A DNA stretch of 18,745 nt from CAYOLL01 sp964404765 [NCBI: uncultured Gemmatimonadota bacterium] (GTDB taxonomy: Bacteria; 4572-55): contig CAYOLL010000119.1 of assembly GCA_964404765.1 (NCBI GenBank), positions 1 to 18,745 on the forward strand, given 5' to 3'. This document shows, one piece after another, positions 8,701 through 14,778 of the stretch. Position 1 is the first letter of the stretch; the number at the start of each line of letters is the position of its first letter. The notes beneath the pieces are model-generated. The model had not been told where the DNA came from. It did not search any database and saw only the letters and a program-made list of their open reading frames with translations. The position numbers were made by a program, and so were the translations under genes.

Positions 8701-9355
8701 TCAGGCTGTGCGGGTTGCGGGTATCGGCGCGATAGTGATAAAATTTTTGGGTAGCCGGATCAAAACGATCCAGCCCGCCGCCATACGATGCCACCCAGAC
8801 CCGGTTGTCGTAGGCCACGCAGGTGGCGATAATCCGGGCCGGCATCAAAGAATGCGGCGTGTCTTTTTGATGTGCGTACAGCGTATATTGAGATGTCGCC
8901 GGGTTAAAGTAAAAGAGGCCGGCGCTTTCGGCGCTCAACCACAGGTTGCCGGCGCGGTCTTCGCTAATGTGGCGAATAAACCGGCCCGGCAAAAAATTAG
9001 TAAAGCGGTCGGTCACGACATCGTAGCGGCACAGTCCGCTGGCCGTGCCGGCCCAGACGCGGCCGCGGCTGTCCGTAAAAACCGTGCGAACATAACTGTC
9101 GGCTAAGCCGGTGGTATCGTCCGGAATCTGGCGGTAAACGGTAAAGGTATAGCCGTCAAACCTGTTCAGACCGTCACTGGTGGCAAACCACATCAAGCCC
9201 AGGCTGTCGCGGGCAATGCCGTTGACGGCGCTGTTGGACAGGCCGTCTTCAACGGTCAAATGCTCAAAGCGCAAGGTAGCGGGCTGGGCGTGGACAGAGG
9301 CCGCCCAAAGGTTAAAAGCAACGATCAACCAAACTGTTTTGCTAAAATGCTTCAT
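5750..9355 (-). CDS. Propeller sensor histidine kinase (Reg_prop x14, Y_Y_Y, TM, HisKA-like, HATPase_c)
   Basis: The start chosen is the ATG at 9355, which begins a signal peptide (MKHFSKTVWLIVAFNLWAAS) and has GGGGAAA upstream. The frame stays open 35 codons further, but that would run into the upstream gene and put residues before the signal peptide. The 1201-residue protein has fourteen LWIGT..GLN(L/R)F repeats (about 30-660), enough for two seven-bladed propellers. A Y_Y_Y domain follows (about 725-796), then one membrane helix (804-824), a coiled coil and the kinase core. The core has H900 in AHEVNTP, N1107 in NVIHNAIQAM, D1135 in DSGPGIP and EGSGLGLYI (1160-1168). A segment of about 100 residues separates the H box from the rest, longer than usual. 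There is no C-terminal REC or HTH, so it must signal to separate regulators; the REC proteins around it are natural candidates. It starts 31 nt after the diguanylate cyclase gene, a likely operon. Confidence 0.93.
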   Translation of the reverse strand: MKHFSKTVWLIVAFNLWAASVHAQPATLRFEHLTVEDGLSNSAVNGIARDSLGLMWFATSDGLNRFDGYTFTVYRQIPDDTTGLADSYVRTVFTDSRGRVWAGTASGLCRYDVVTDRFTNFLPGRFIRHISEDRAGNLWLSAESAGLFYFNPATSQYTLYAHQKDTPHSLMPARIIATCVAYDNRVWVASYGGGLDRFDPATQKFYHYRADTRNPHSLSDDMLISLYEDSRRQLWVGAKSGLNRFRPETNDFQVYRQPDFPISDELLFDITEGPRGILWIGSYKGLNRFDSQQEQFSVHRQDPTDPHSLSDNQIRCLFDYENMLWIGTNAGGINQFDRQTDPFKLYRHDPGNPNSLPGNNVRAILEDSVGRLWIGTSGDGLTCLNPDRRTFHHYRHDPKQANSLSHDQVFTIYEDVAGQIWIGTDNGLNVFNSKTGGFTRYRHQPDQPTSLSFDAILSIYEDKKGQMWIGTFGGGLNLFDRQQGVFTHFTYDPADSGSISNSTIHSILEDSRGRLWIGTYGGLDLFDPATRRFTRFQRQAANPASLSNNAVFCLYEDKAGQFWIGTLGGGLNLFDRERQTFTCYRQKDGLSSDVIYGILEDDRGSLWLNTTNGLCRLDPDRRTFTTYSVRDGLQGNEFNERACIKGRDGRLYFGGINGLSVVYPEEIQANRTPPPVIITDFRLFNKSVPIANKPVRSSRPNRFELDQHISLTKAITLTHKDYICSFEFSALNYRQPEKNKFAYKLEGFDPDWVYTDYKDRKATYTNLPQGNYAFRVKAANKDGVWNETGAGIQLRILPPWWKTWWAYLLYVLFSLTGGWSVYILRVRQLKKRQHELEEQVVERTKQIVKHKEEIEIQRDDIQDAYNELDQAHQQLKVTQKQLIEAEKMAALGQLVANVAHEVNTPLGAIRAATDNILAAMQETLNKLPALLLTMTPDQRDSFMAMLKQTANVTPGMTSREERQHRRALVRLLEDRQVRHAYDLAGQLVIMGIYREIEPFMTLLQAEQGYEFINAAFNLALQRRNGLNIKTAVDRAAKIVFVLKTFSHYDPSGKKTKVAVADTLETVLTLYQNKLQQGVEVTRRFEAAPPILCFPDQLGQVWTNVIHNAIQAMDNKGRLEIAVAPQDRHILVTFTDSGPGIPAEVLPHIFAPFYTTRPAGEGSGLGLYICRKILDSHEGTIDVAETRPGHTVFQVKLPLAGT
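7247..7279. repeat. 33-nt perfect palindrome inside the propeller kinase frame
   Basis: AAACCTGTTAGGTCTT is followed by one central base and its exact reverse complement AAGACCTAACAGGTTT. At 33 nt it adds eleven codons, giving KPVRSSRPNRF at residues 693-703, between the last propeller blade and the Y_Y_Y domain, a linker that should tolerate insertion. From memory, similar palindromes are dispersed in several environmental bacterial genomes. Insertion of a mobile palindrome is inferred. Confidence 0.88.
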
Positions 9356-9386
9356 ATTGCAACATTTCCCCGTAAATATATATTCA

Positions 9387-10355
9387 TCATGCCGAATATT
9401 GCACCACGCGATTCCGTCCTTGTTTCTTGGCTGTGTAAAGCGCTTCATCGGCATAGCCAAGCATTTTGTCCTCGCTGCCGGGATTGCCCAACTGATTGTC
9501 CGTCACGCCCAGGCTGACCGTGACTTTGAGCGTCAAATCCTTCTGGACATAGACCGCTTTTTCAACCGTGGCGCGGATTTTTTCGGCGACGAGGACGGCG
9601 TCGGCCAGGCCGGTTTCCGGCAAAATCACCAGAAATTCCTCCCCACCGTAGCGACAGACCGTATCGCCCTGCCGAATCGTCGCGGCAATTTGCGCCGCCG
9701 TTTCTTTCAGCACAAAATCACCGATCTGATGACCGTACGTGTCGTTAAATGACTTGAATTGGTCAATATCCAGCAGGATGCAGGCCAATTGTTTTTGATA
9801 GCGCAACGCATTGGAAAAATCACGGGCCAGCGCCTCCATCATATACGTACGGTTGTAGATACCGGTCAGCTTGTCGGTTACCGCCTGGCGGTAGAGGATT
9901 TCGTTCTTGGCGGCCAGCTCGCCGTTCAACTTCTCCAATTCCTGTTTTTGGGCTTTGATGGTTTTAAGATACTCGCTCATCGTCAGCATGGCGTGGATGC
10001 GGGCCATCAATTCAATGCCGTCAACGGGCTTGCGCACATAATCCTCGGCCCCGCTTTTAAGGGCGACATACAGGTTGTGCGAGTCGGTCATGGTGCCGGT
10101 GCACATGAGCACGGGGATGTCGCGCACGGCTGGATTGCTCTTGAGCAATTGAATGAGTTCGATGCCGTTCATGCCGGGCATATCCCAATCGGTGATGATG
10201 ACATCGGGCTGCTCATCAACGGCAATCTGATAAGCTCTTTGGGGATTGATAGTGGCCATAATCCGGTAAGGCTCGTGAAAAGCCTCTACAATGCCACTGA
10301 TAATTTCCAGTTGGATGGACTCGTCGTCTACCGCTAAAATGGTGTAGGTTTTCAT
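9387..10355 (-). CDS. Response regulator diguanylate cyclase (REC-GGDEF)
   Basis: A 322-residue soluble protein that would make c-di-GMP from two GTP. REC, residues 1-125: D10/D11, phosphoacceptor D56 in TDWDMPGMNG, T86 and K109. The linker (126-155) is a helix that begins with the YLKTIKAQK sequence shared with the REC-kinase. The GGDEF domain (about 160-320) has the active-site motif GGEEF at 237-241. The inhibitory I-site RxxD is R228-D231, exactly five residues before it, so product feedback inhibition is expected. DKLTGIYNR and LLDIDQFKSFND are also present. AAGGAG precedes the ATG. It is the first gene of the minus-strand block, with a good promoter about 110 nt upstream, and the propeller kinase follows after 31 nt. 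Phosphorylation by that kinase is a reasonable inference from position. Confidence 0.95.
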   Translation of the reverse strand: MKTYTILAVDDESIQLEIISGIVEAFHEPYRIMATINPQRAYQIAVDEQPDVIITDWDMPGMNGIELIQLLKSNPAVRDIPVLMCTGTMTDSHNLYVALKSGAEDYVRKPVDGIELMARIHAMLTMSEYLKTIKAQKQELEKLNGELAAKNEILYRQAVTDKLTGIYNRTYMMEALARDFSNALRYQKQLACILLDIDQFKSFNDTYGHQIGDFVLKETAAQIAATIRQGDTVCRYGGEEFLVILPETGLADAVLVAEKIRATVEKAVYVQKDLTLKVTVSLGVTDNQLGNPGSEDKMLGYADEALYTAKKQGRNRVVQYSA

Positions 10356-10439
10356 CGGTTCAATAACTCCTTAAAATAGGTTTTGTTGTCCGTAAAAAAA
10401 GGTGCTTACAGCATAACAGGGGCCTTGAAAATGGAGATG

Positions 10440-10454
10440 TACGACATGTCCGTA
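10440..10454. promoter_or_regulatory. Possible operator palindrome near the diguanylate cyclase transcription start
   Basis: TACGACATGTCCGTA is a near-perfect 15-nt inverted repeat around the core GACATGTC. It lies 12-26 nt downstream of the minus-strand -10 box at 10466-10471, where a bound repressor would block transcription. No regulator gene is adjacent and no second copy was seen in the window, so the role is speculative. Confidence 0.3.
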
Positions 10455-10465
10455 TAGATAATCGT

Positions 10466-10494
10466 ATCATAAACCAAAATACCATTTCTGTAAA
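10466..10494 (-). promoter_or_regulatory. Sigma-70-type promoter for the diguanylate cyclase/propeller kinase operon
   Basis: On the minus strand the -35 box is TTTACA (10494-10489), followed by exactly 17 nt and the -10 box TATGAT (10471-10466). Both hexamers and the spacing are close to consensus. The predicted start gives a leader of about 105 nt before the ATG at 10355. The stretch 10356-10769 has no gene. Confidence 0.6.
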
Positions 10495-10566
10495 CAAAAA
10501 ATCTGCTAATCCTAAAGATCGGGCGCGAACAGTATATAATTATACTCTCAACGGGCACAAGGTTTT

Positions 10567-10637
10567 GCCACGAAGACTCGAAGACACGAAGAAAAGCCTT
10601 TATTTTTGCTTTTTTTGTGACTTTGTGTCTTCGTGGC
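10567..10637. repeat. Intergenic inverted-repeat element, CACGAAG type
   Basis: The outer 11-nt arms pair perfectly: GCCACGAAGAC (10567-10577) with GTCTTCGTGGC (10627-10637). The left arm continues as tandem CGAAGA-type units (cacgaaga, ctcgaaga, cacgaaga), and the right arm has the matching TTTGTGTCTTCG. The loop is T-rich. It lies between two divergent genes, so it is not an ordinary 3' terminator of either. It may only be a mobile hairpin. Confidence 0.7.
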
Positions 10638-10691
10638 GAAGTGAAAAATTATGCCCTGTGAAAGTATAACTATTCATCAATGCTTTCATTT

Positions 10692-10721
10692 TTGATTGGC
10701 TATTTTTGGCGGGCCTATTAT
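10692..10721 (+). promoter_or_regulatory. Candidate trpE promoter
   Basis: TTGATT (10692-10697), an 18-nt spacer and TATTAT (10716-10721) resemble a sigma-70 promoter. The leader to the trpE ATG would be about 40 nt, too short for a leader-peptide attenuator, and none was seen. AGGA lies about 8 nt before the ATG. Confidence 0.4.
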
Positions 10722-10769
10722 CTTTTTGCGGTTAAAATACGTTGCTAATCCACAACATTAGGAATAATC

Positions 10770-12359
10770 ATGATCAATCTCGCCCCCATCAAACCGGTCT
10801 TCGAGCAACTCGACCTCAAAGCCTTCCCGCTGGAAGCCTATGACCAACTCTACGCCGCCGAGCCGTATCGCTTCATCTACGAATCGCTGGAAAGCAAGGG
10901 CCAGCGCGGGCGCTATTCTTTTATCGGCGCGCGGCCGTTCCTGATCTTCAAGAGCAAGGGCCGCAAGATTGAGATCAGCCACAACGGCCAAACCGTGCAA
11001 CAGACCGGCGATCCGCTGACCGTCCTGCGCAGCCTGACCGAGCAGATCAAGGCCGTCTATTCCGGACTGCCTTTTGCCGGCGGGGCCATCGGCTACATCG
11101 GCTACGACGCCATCCGCCTGATCGAACAGATTCCCGACACCAAACCCGATCCGCTGGGTCTGCCCGACCTTTATTTCATCTTTCCCGGCGAGATCATTAG
11201 CTTCGATCATCTCATGCACACCGTGCATATTTTTATGTATGGCGCGGAGGCCGATTGGCGGCGCATGGAAGATATCAAATCCGTCCTGCATGATAGCAGG
11301 CAGGACCAGCCTATTGCCAAGAATCTGCCCCAATTCGAGCTACCGACGGATTTTGCTTCCGGTTTTAGCCAAAGCGACTTTGAACAGGCCGTGCTTAAAT
11401 CCAAAGAATATATCAAGGCCGGAGATGTTTTTCAGGTCGTCTTGTCCCGCCGGATTGCGTTTGACCTTGACCCAACCTTGCGAAGACTTCCAGCCACAGA
11501 ATCAACGTCGGTAGACCAAAGCCTTCGCAAGGTTACAAGCACGGAGAATGACTCAACCTTGCGAAGGTTTGATTTACAAGATACGCCTAAGCCTGAAAGA
11601 GTGCAGGAATCTGGCCAGGTTAACCTTCGGAAGATTACACCCGACGACATCTACAAAGCCCTGCGCCAGACCAATCCCTCGCCGTATATGTATTACCTCA
11701 ATTTTGACGGGTTGGCTATTGCCGGGTCGTCGCCGGAAATTCTGGTCAGCCTGAACAACGGACTGGTGACGACGCGGCCCTTAGCCGGGACACGCCCGCG
11801 CGGGCACAGCATCGAAGAAGATCAGGTGACGGCGGCGGAATTGCTGGCCGATCCCAAAGAGCGGGCCGAACACATCATGCTGGTGGATTTGGGCCGCAAC
11901 GACGTGGGCCGCGTCTGCGAATACGGCACGGTGACGGTGAACGAACTGATGGCCATCGAGCGCTATTCCAAAGTCATGCACATCAGTTCCAACGTGGTGG
12001 GCCAACTACGGCACGGGTTGGACGCCTTTGACGTTTTTGCGGCCACGTTTCCGGCCGGAACGGTGTCCGGCGCGCCCAAGATTCGGGCCATGGGGATCAT
12101 CGAGGAGTTGGAGCCGGAGAAGCGCGGTCTGTACGCCGGGGCCATTGGCTATTTTGGCTTTTCCGGCAACATGGATATGTGTATCGCCATCCGCATGATT
12201 TTGATGCAGCATGGGCGCGGCTACATCCAATCCGGCGCGGGCATCGTGGCCGATTCCGACCCGGAGCGCGAGTATCAGGAAACGCTGAACAAAGCCCGGG
12301 CGCTGTTGCAGGCGGTGGAGTTGGCGAAGCAACCGGCGGTGAAAAATGAGGAATTTTAA
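10770..12359 (+). CDS. trpE: Anthranilate synthase component I
   Basis: This enzyme forms anthranilate from chorismate with ammonia delivered by the TrpG amidotransferase, the first step of tryptophan synthesis. The 529-residue protein has the N-terminal domain with the ES residues and GRYSFIG (residues 40-53) of the tryptophan feedback site. The chorismate-binding domain has VVLSRR, NPSPYMYYL, GRNDVGRV, FPAGTVSGAPKIRA and [19 protein letters not shown]. Residues of roughly 234-291 are an extra loop of about 55 residues between VVLSRRI and IYKALR, built from repeated palindromes. The family is usually shorter here. All active-site motifs are intact, so it is probably functional. The last nine residues (QPAVKNEEF) lie beyond the part shared with the downstream copies, and the stop overlaps the next gene by 14 nt. 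trpG does not follow. An aminodeoxychorismate synthase role is less likely, given the TrpE-type N-terminus. Confidence 0.93.
   Translation: MINLAPIKPVFEQLDLKAFPLEAYDQLYAAEPYRFIYESLESKGQRGRYSFIGARPFLIFKSKGRKIEISHNGQTVQQTGDPLTVLRSLTEQIKAVYSGLPFAGGAIGYIGYDAIRLIEQIPDTKPDPLGLPDLYFIFPGEIISFDHLMHTVHIFMYGAEADWRRMEDIKSVLHDSRQDQPIAKNLPQFELPTDFASGFSQSDFEQAVLKSKEYIKAGDVFQVVLSRRIAFDLDPTLRRLPATESTSVDQSLRKVTSTENDSTLRRFDLQDTPKPERVQESGQVNLRKITPDDIYKALRQTNPSPYMYYLNFDGLAIAGSSPEILVSLNNGLVTTRPLAGTRPRGHSIEEDQVTAAELLADPKERAEHIMLVDLGRNDVGRVCEYGTVTVNELMAIERYSKVMHISSNVVGQLRHGLDAFDVFAATFPAGTVSGAPKIRAMGIIEELEPEKRGLYAGAIGYFGFSGNMDMCIAIRMILMQHGRGYIQSGAGIVADSDPEREYQETLNKARALLQAVELAKQPAVKNEEF
11474..11636. repeat. Cluster of four AACCTTGCGAAGGTT-type palindromes inside trpE
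   Basis: Four related units lie in frame: AACCTTGCGAAGACT (11474-11488), GCCTTCGCAAGGTT (11521-11534), AACCTTGCGAAGGTT (11555-11569, a perfect palindrome apart from the central base) and AACCTTCGGAAGATT (11622-11636). They encode TLRR, SLRKV, TLRRF and NLRKI within the extra loop of TrpE. The varied sequence between them has no counterpart in TrpE proteins I know. They look like repeated insertions of one palindrome family, possibly with expansion. Confidence 0.8.
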
Positions 12360-13341
12360 TGCTTTTCTGGTGATGCTCTTTTTATGGACAAGCAACGCAG
12401 AATCTATAAAAATTGGGACTGTGATTGCTGAAGGTAATATTAATATGCGTAGCACACCCGAAATTATGGATGACAATATTGTAGGCTTTTTGCCCAACGG
12501 TGCTACGGTGATTATCTTTGACCAGACGGCTGAGCCGGATACCATAAATGGGAAGGTGGATTATTGGTTCAATATTACTAGGCCTTATGAGAGGTCTAGT
12601 TGGGTATTTGGATATTCTTTAGATTTAATCCATTTAGAAGAATTCTCAAACTATGAGGACGTGTTACAAACTGCCATCAAATGTTACCCGGAAAGTCTGA
12701 TTCTGTCTTCTGAGTATTTTCCCTTTTCAGTTGATAGGATTAAAAATGGAGAAGCCGAAGGGGTTATTGGTTTAATTAACTTGGCCAACATAGACCAAGA
12801 TATTTCATACGAATTGTTTGTTGAGTATAATACATCAGATACGGGAAGCGATTATTATATTTCAGCGCTTTGTGTATTAGATCAAAAAGACTCGACTTAT
12901 GAAGTTACTCCAATTTATGAAAAGGACACTCATGAAGGGGGCAAGTTTATAATCGCAAAGAATTTGATTGGAGATTCAAAAAAAGAAATTGTTACATTGC
13001 ATGGTTGGGTAGACTCGGGCGGTATGGAATTCGAGTGGGATTGGAAAATCTGGCAGTTAAAAGATGGAACATATACGAAAATTGGCAGGATTAATGCATC
13101 AAAAAATTTATTGGATATTACAGAAACCACACGCTCTGAATACGTTGCAAAAATAAATTTTGCAAATCTTGATAGTGATTTGGAATTGGAAATCCAAGTA
13201 TTAGGAACAATTCGAGATGTGGAAATACGTTCTGATAAAACTTTTCCCAAAGAACGTACACAAGAAATTTATGATTGGAATGGTACTGAATACATATGCA
13301 TCTCCCGAATGGAAACGCCAATCACCTCGGAGCAGGAGTAA
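12346..13341 (+). CDS. Secreted protein with N-terminal SH3-like domain, unknown function
   Basis: A 331-residue protein with a short signal peptide ([18 protein letters not shown]). Residues 22-100 look like a bacterial SH3-type domain: a [15 protein letters not shown] start, [17 protein letters not shown] and a late W-V-F-G-Y strand, as in SH3b domains that bind cell-wall or peptide ligands. The rest (about 100-331) is not recognised. It is rich in Asp/Glu and aromatic residues, with [15 protein letters not shown] and [15 protein letters not shown] segments that recall lipoprotein-like or FG-GAP-like beta repeats. The gene is visibly more AT-rich than trpE and the signalling genes, suggesting recent transfer. 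Its ATG lies inside the last codons of trpE (14-nt overlap). Its stop abuts the first displaced trpE 3' piece with one nucleotide between. It is cargo of the trpE array rather than a tryptophan gene. Confidence 0.8.
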   Translation: MRNFNAFLVMLFLWTSNAESIKIGTVIAEGNINMRSTPEIMDDNIVGFLPNGATVIIFDQTAEPDTINGKVDYWFNITRPYERSSWVFGYSLDLIHLEEFSNYEDVLQTAIKCYPESLILSSEYFPFSVDRIKNGEAEGVIGLINLANIDQDISYELFVEYNTSDTGSDYYISALCVLDQKDSTYEVTPIYEKDTHEGGKFIIAKNLIGDSKKEIVTLHGWVDSGGMEFEWDWKIWQLKDGTYTKIGRINASKNLLDITETTRSEYVAKINFANLDSDLELEIQVLGTIRDVEIRSDKTFPKERTQEIYDWNGTEYICISRMETPITSEQE

Positions 13342-13342
13342 C

Positions 13343-13522
13343 ACCATAATCATGAAAGACGGCATGGTTTACATCCAATCCGGCGCGGGCATCGTGGCCG
13401 ATTCCGACCCGGAACGCGAGTATCAGGAAACGCTGAACAAAGCCCTTCGACATCGCTCAGGACAGGCCCGGGCGCTGCTGCAGGCGGTGGAGTTGGCGCG
13501 GAATCATGCACGTCTGGCTTGA
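13343..13522 (+). pseudogene. trpE: Displaced trpE 3' end, copy 2
   Basis: Starts one nucleotide after the stop of the SH3-like gene and encodes [16 protein letters not shown], then [18 protein letters not shown], an insert and [17 protein letters not shown] before TGA. Upstream of YIQSGAG it reads TIIMKDGMV, where the resident trpE has MILMQHGRG, so it derives from a different trpE allele. From TAC ATC CAA onward it is almost identical to the resident gene. A 24-nt palindrome-family insert lies at 13445-13468. It has no start codon of its own and cannot make a TrpE. Confidence 0.88.
13445..13468. repeat. 24-nt in-frame insert of the CTTCGAC...GCTCAGGACAGG repeat family
   Basis: Compared with the three other copies of this trpE segment, 24 extra nucleotides lie between the Ala and Arg codons of NKA/RALLQ. 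They encode LRHRSGQA. The core CCTTCGACATCGCTCAGGAC belongs to a short repeat that, from memory, is dispersed widely in environmental bacterial genomes. The uninterrupted sister copies show directly that this is an insertion, of exactly eight codons. Confidence 0.85.
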
Positions 13523-13547
13523 CACCGCCATAAGAAGCGTGTAACTT
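13519..13547 (+). promoter_or_regulatory. Candidate promoter overlapping the end of trpE copy 2
   Basis: TTGACA (13519-13524, consensus -35) overlaps the TGA stop of the trpE remnant. After 17 nt follows TAACTT (13542-13547). It would drive the small-gene cluster that starts at 13602. Confidence 0.45.
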
Positions 13548-13601
13548 TTAGCGTGTCACAAGAGAATGACTCATGCTTCGTAAAAACGCAAAGGAATACT
13601 T

Positions 13602-13871
13602 ATGATACTTCCAAACGTATTAGCCGACATTCACGCCCTCGAAGAGGACTTGATTCGTTTTGAGCGCAAATATGGCGTCCTGTCCGAGACATTCTACGCG
13701 GCCTACATGAGCGGCGAGGAACCGGAAGACGATAGCTGGACATTAGATTTTGGCGAATGGGCCAGCGTTTACCGCACCTGGCTCACTCGCCTGGCCGAAT
13801 ATCGGAACGAAATCGAACATGTCCAAAAACAAAACTTCAGTCTGTTCGGGATGATTCGGGTCGCCGCATGA
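13602..13871 (+). CDS. Small acidic protein, probable antitoxin partner of the DUF6516/TumE-like gene
   Basis: An 89-residue soluble protein, mostly helical and acidic (LEEDLIRFERKYGV, SGEEPEDDSW, then a helix RTWLTRLAEYRNEIEHVQ). AAGGAA precedes the ATG. Its stop overlaps the start of the next frame (ATGA), the usual coupling in antitoxin-toxin pairs. I recall similar small proteins upstream of DUF6516 (TumE-like) genes, so antitoxin is the best guess; no catalytic motif is visible. Its partner is truncated here, which would leave it an orphan. Confidence 0.6.
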   Translation: MILPNVLADIHALEEDLIRFERKYGVLSETFYAAYMSGEEPEDDSWTLDFGEWASVYRTWLTRLAEYRNEIEHVQKQNFSLFGMIRVAA

Positions 13872-14107
13872 GGAGTTATTTTCGTACGATCGAGGATTAC
13901 GAGCTTTTCATTTACACATTAACTGGCTTGTTTCCATCGGTTTTGCAATCAACGGTTGTCCTGTCGCGACACGGTTCGTCTTTGGCCAGAGTCAGCGGAG
14001 AACTGCATTTCCCACAAAATATACGCATTGTCGTGCGACCCGCAGCCACCCATCTTTCAACTAACTGCAAGCGAGGTCAATATGGACAAAAATCGTATCA
14101 CGATTGA
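13868..14107 (+). pseudogene. Truncated DUF6516/TumE-like toxin gene
   Basis: The frame begins MRSYFRTIEDYELFIYTLTG, then SVLQSTVVLSRHGSSLARVSGELHF, the start of DUF6516-type proteins as I know them (strand-rich, S..ARV.GELHF..G..LVVR). After about residue 58 (RIVVRP) the similarity stops, and the frame runs through the leader and into the next gene before ending at 14107. Family members are normally about twice this length, so the C-terminal half is missing. A junction with the DUF433 module near 14040 is inferred. Family assignment is from pattern memory. Confidence 0.6.
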
Positions 14108-14324
14108 TCCAAACATTTGTCATGGCAAGCCCTGCATTGCCGGGCATCGGATACCGGTCTACATGATTCTGGAGTTGGTGGCGGCCAGCATTCCGTTTGA
14201 CGAAATCCTCCACACCTACTACCCGTCCATTACAGCCCAGGACATCCGCGCCTGCATTGAATATGCCCGCTACGTCATTGAACCGGAACCGCTGGCTGCA
14301 AATTTGACGGAGGCGGTCGCATGA
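14082..14324 (+). CDS. DUF433 family antitoxin
   Basis: An 80-residue protein beginning MDKNRITIDPNICHGKPCIA, then GHRIPVYMILELVAAS, the standard DUF433 pattern of a small helix-turn-helix protein. GCGAGG lies about 8 nt before the ATG. The frame continues open upstream but with no family similarity, so this start is preferred. The stop overlaps the start of the DUF5615 gene by ATGA. DUF433/DUF5615 pairs are a common predicted type II toxin-antitoxin module; the antitoxin is expected to bind the PIN-like partner and its own promoter. Confidence 0.88.
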   Translation: MDKNRITIDPNICHGKPCIAGHRIPVYMILELVAASIPFDEILHTYYPSITAQDIRACIEYARYVIEPEPLAANLTEAVA

Positions 14325-14671
14325 AGATTTTTGCTGATGAATGTGTCTATCAGGCGACAACCGACTACTTGATTGCCCATGGATTTGAAACGCTTACCGC
14401 TCAGGAGGCCGGATTTGCGGGCTGCAAGAACGGCGAATTGATCCGATATGCCGCGCAAAATCAAATGGTCTTTCTGACCCGTGATCTCGATTTTACAGAT
14501 ATTCGAGTTTATCCGCCACAAAACTTCCATGGCATTATTGCGTTGAGAATATCACCGGAAAATCAGGCCACAATTCATGAGAAGCTATTGGAAATGCTGC
14601 GTGAAAACCCATTGCCAAGCCTTGTCGGTCGGTTGGCGCTTATTGCCCAAAATAAATATCGGATTGTTTGA
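14321..14671 (+). CDS. DUF5615 PIN-like toxin
   Basis: A 116-residue protein of the DUF5615 (Mut7-C/PIN-like) family, predicted RNA nuclease. Visible motifs: MKIFADECV with D6/E7, GCKNGEL (34-40) and FLTRDLDF with D55 and D57. At position 37, where many relatives have Asp, it has Asn; this also occurs in a subset of relatives as I recall, so loss of activity should not be assumed. The downstream end is complete, with the C-terminal NKYRIV typical of the DUF433-linked subgroup. Translationally coupled to the DUF433 gene. Confidence 0.87.
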   Translation: MKIFADECVYQATTDYLIAHGFETLTAQEAGFAGCKNGELIRYAAQNQMVFLTRDLDFTDIRVYPPQNFHGIIALRISPENQATIHEKLLEMLRENPLPSLVGRLALIAQNKYRIV

Positions 14672-14778
14672 TTTGCGAAAAAAACTCCTGAATCCTTTTG
14701 AGGTGAGGTGAGATGAAGGGAATGAAATATGCCCGAAAAAATCAAATCCCCCGCAAGCTGCTTGAGCAGACCACATGA

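Noticed and set aside
9356-9460. N-terminal extension of the propeller kinase frame
   Set aside because: The 35 extra codons overlap the end of the diguanylate cyclase gene and would precede a clear signal peptide that begins at 9355.
10356-10769. Possible trp leader-peptide attenuator or T-box before trpE
   Set aside because: No short frame with tandem Trp codons, no T-box core and no terminator/antiterminator pair next to the start were seen; the only strong hairpin is the CACGAAG-type repeat, which lies upstream of the likely promoter.
12006-12545. 179-codon minus-strand frame
   Set aside because: It is the antisense shadow of the trpE end and the SH3-like gene start.
13217-13522. 101-codon plus-strand frame covering trpE copy 2
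   Set aside because: Its first part is an out-of-frame reading of the SH3-like gene; only the trpE-derived part is meaningful and it lacks its own start.
14713-14778. 22-codon frame MKGMKYARKNQIPRKLLEQT
   Set aside because: Too short, with no recognised family and no partner; it may be part of the debris upstream of the broken DUF29 gene.
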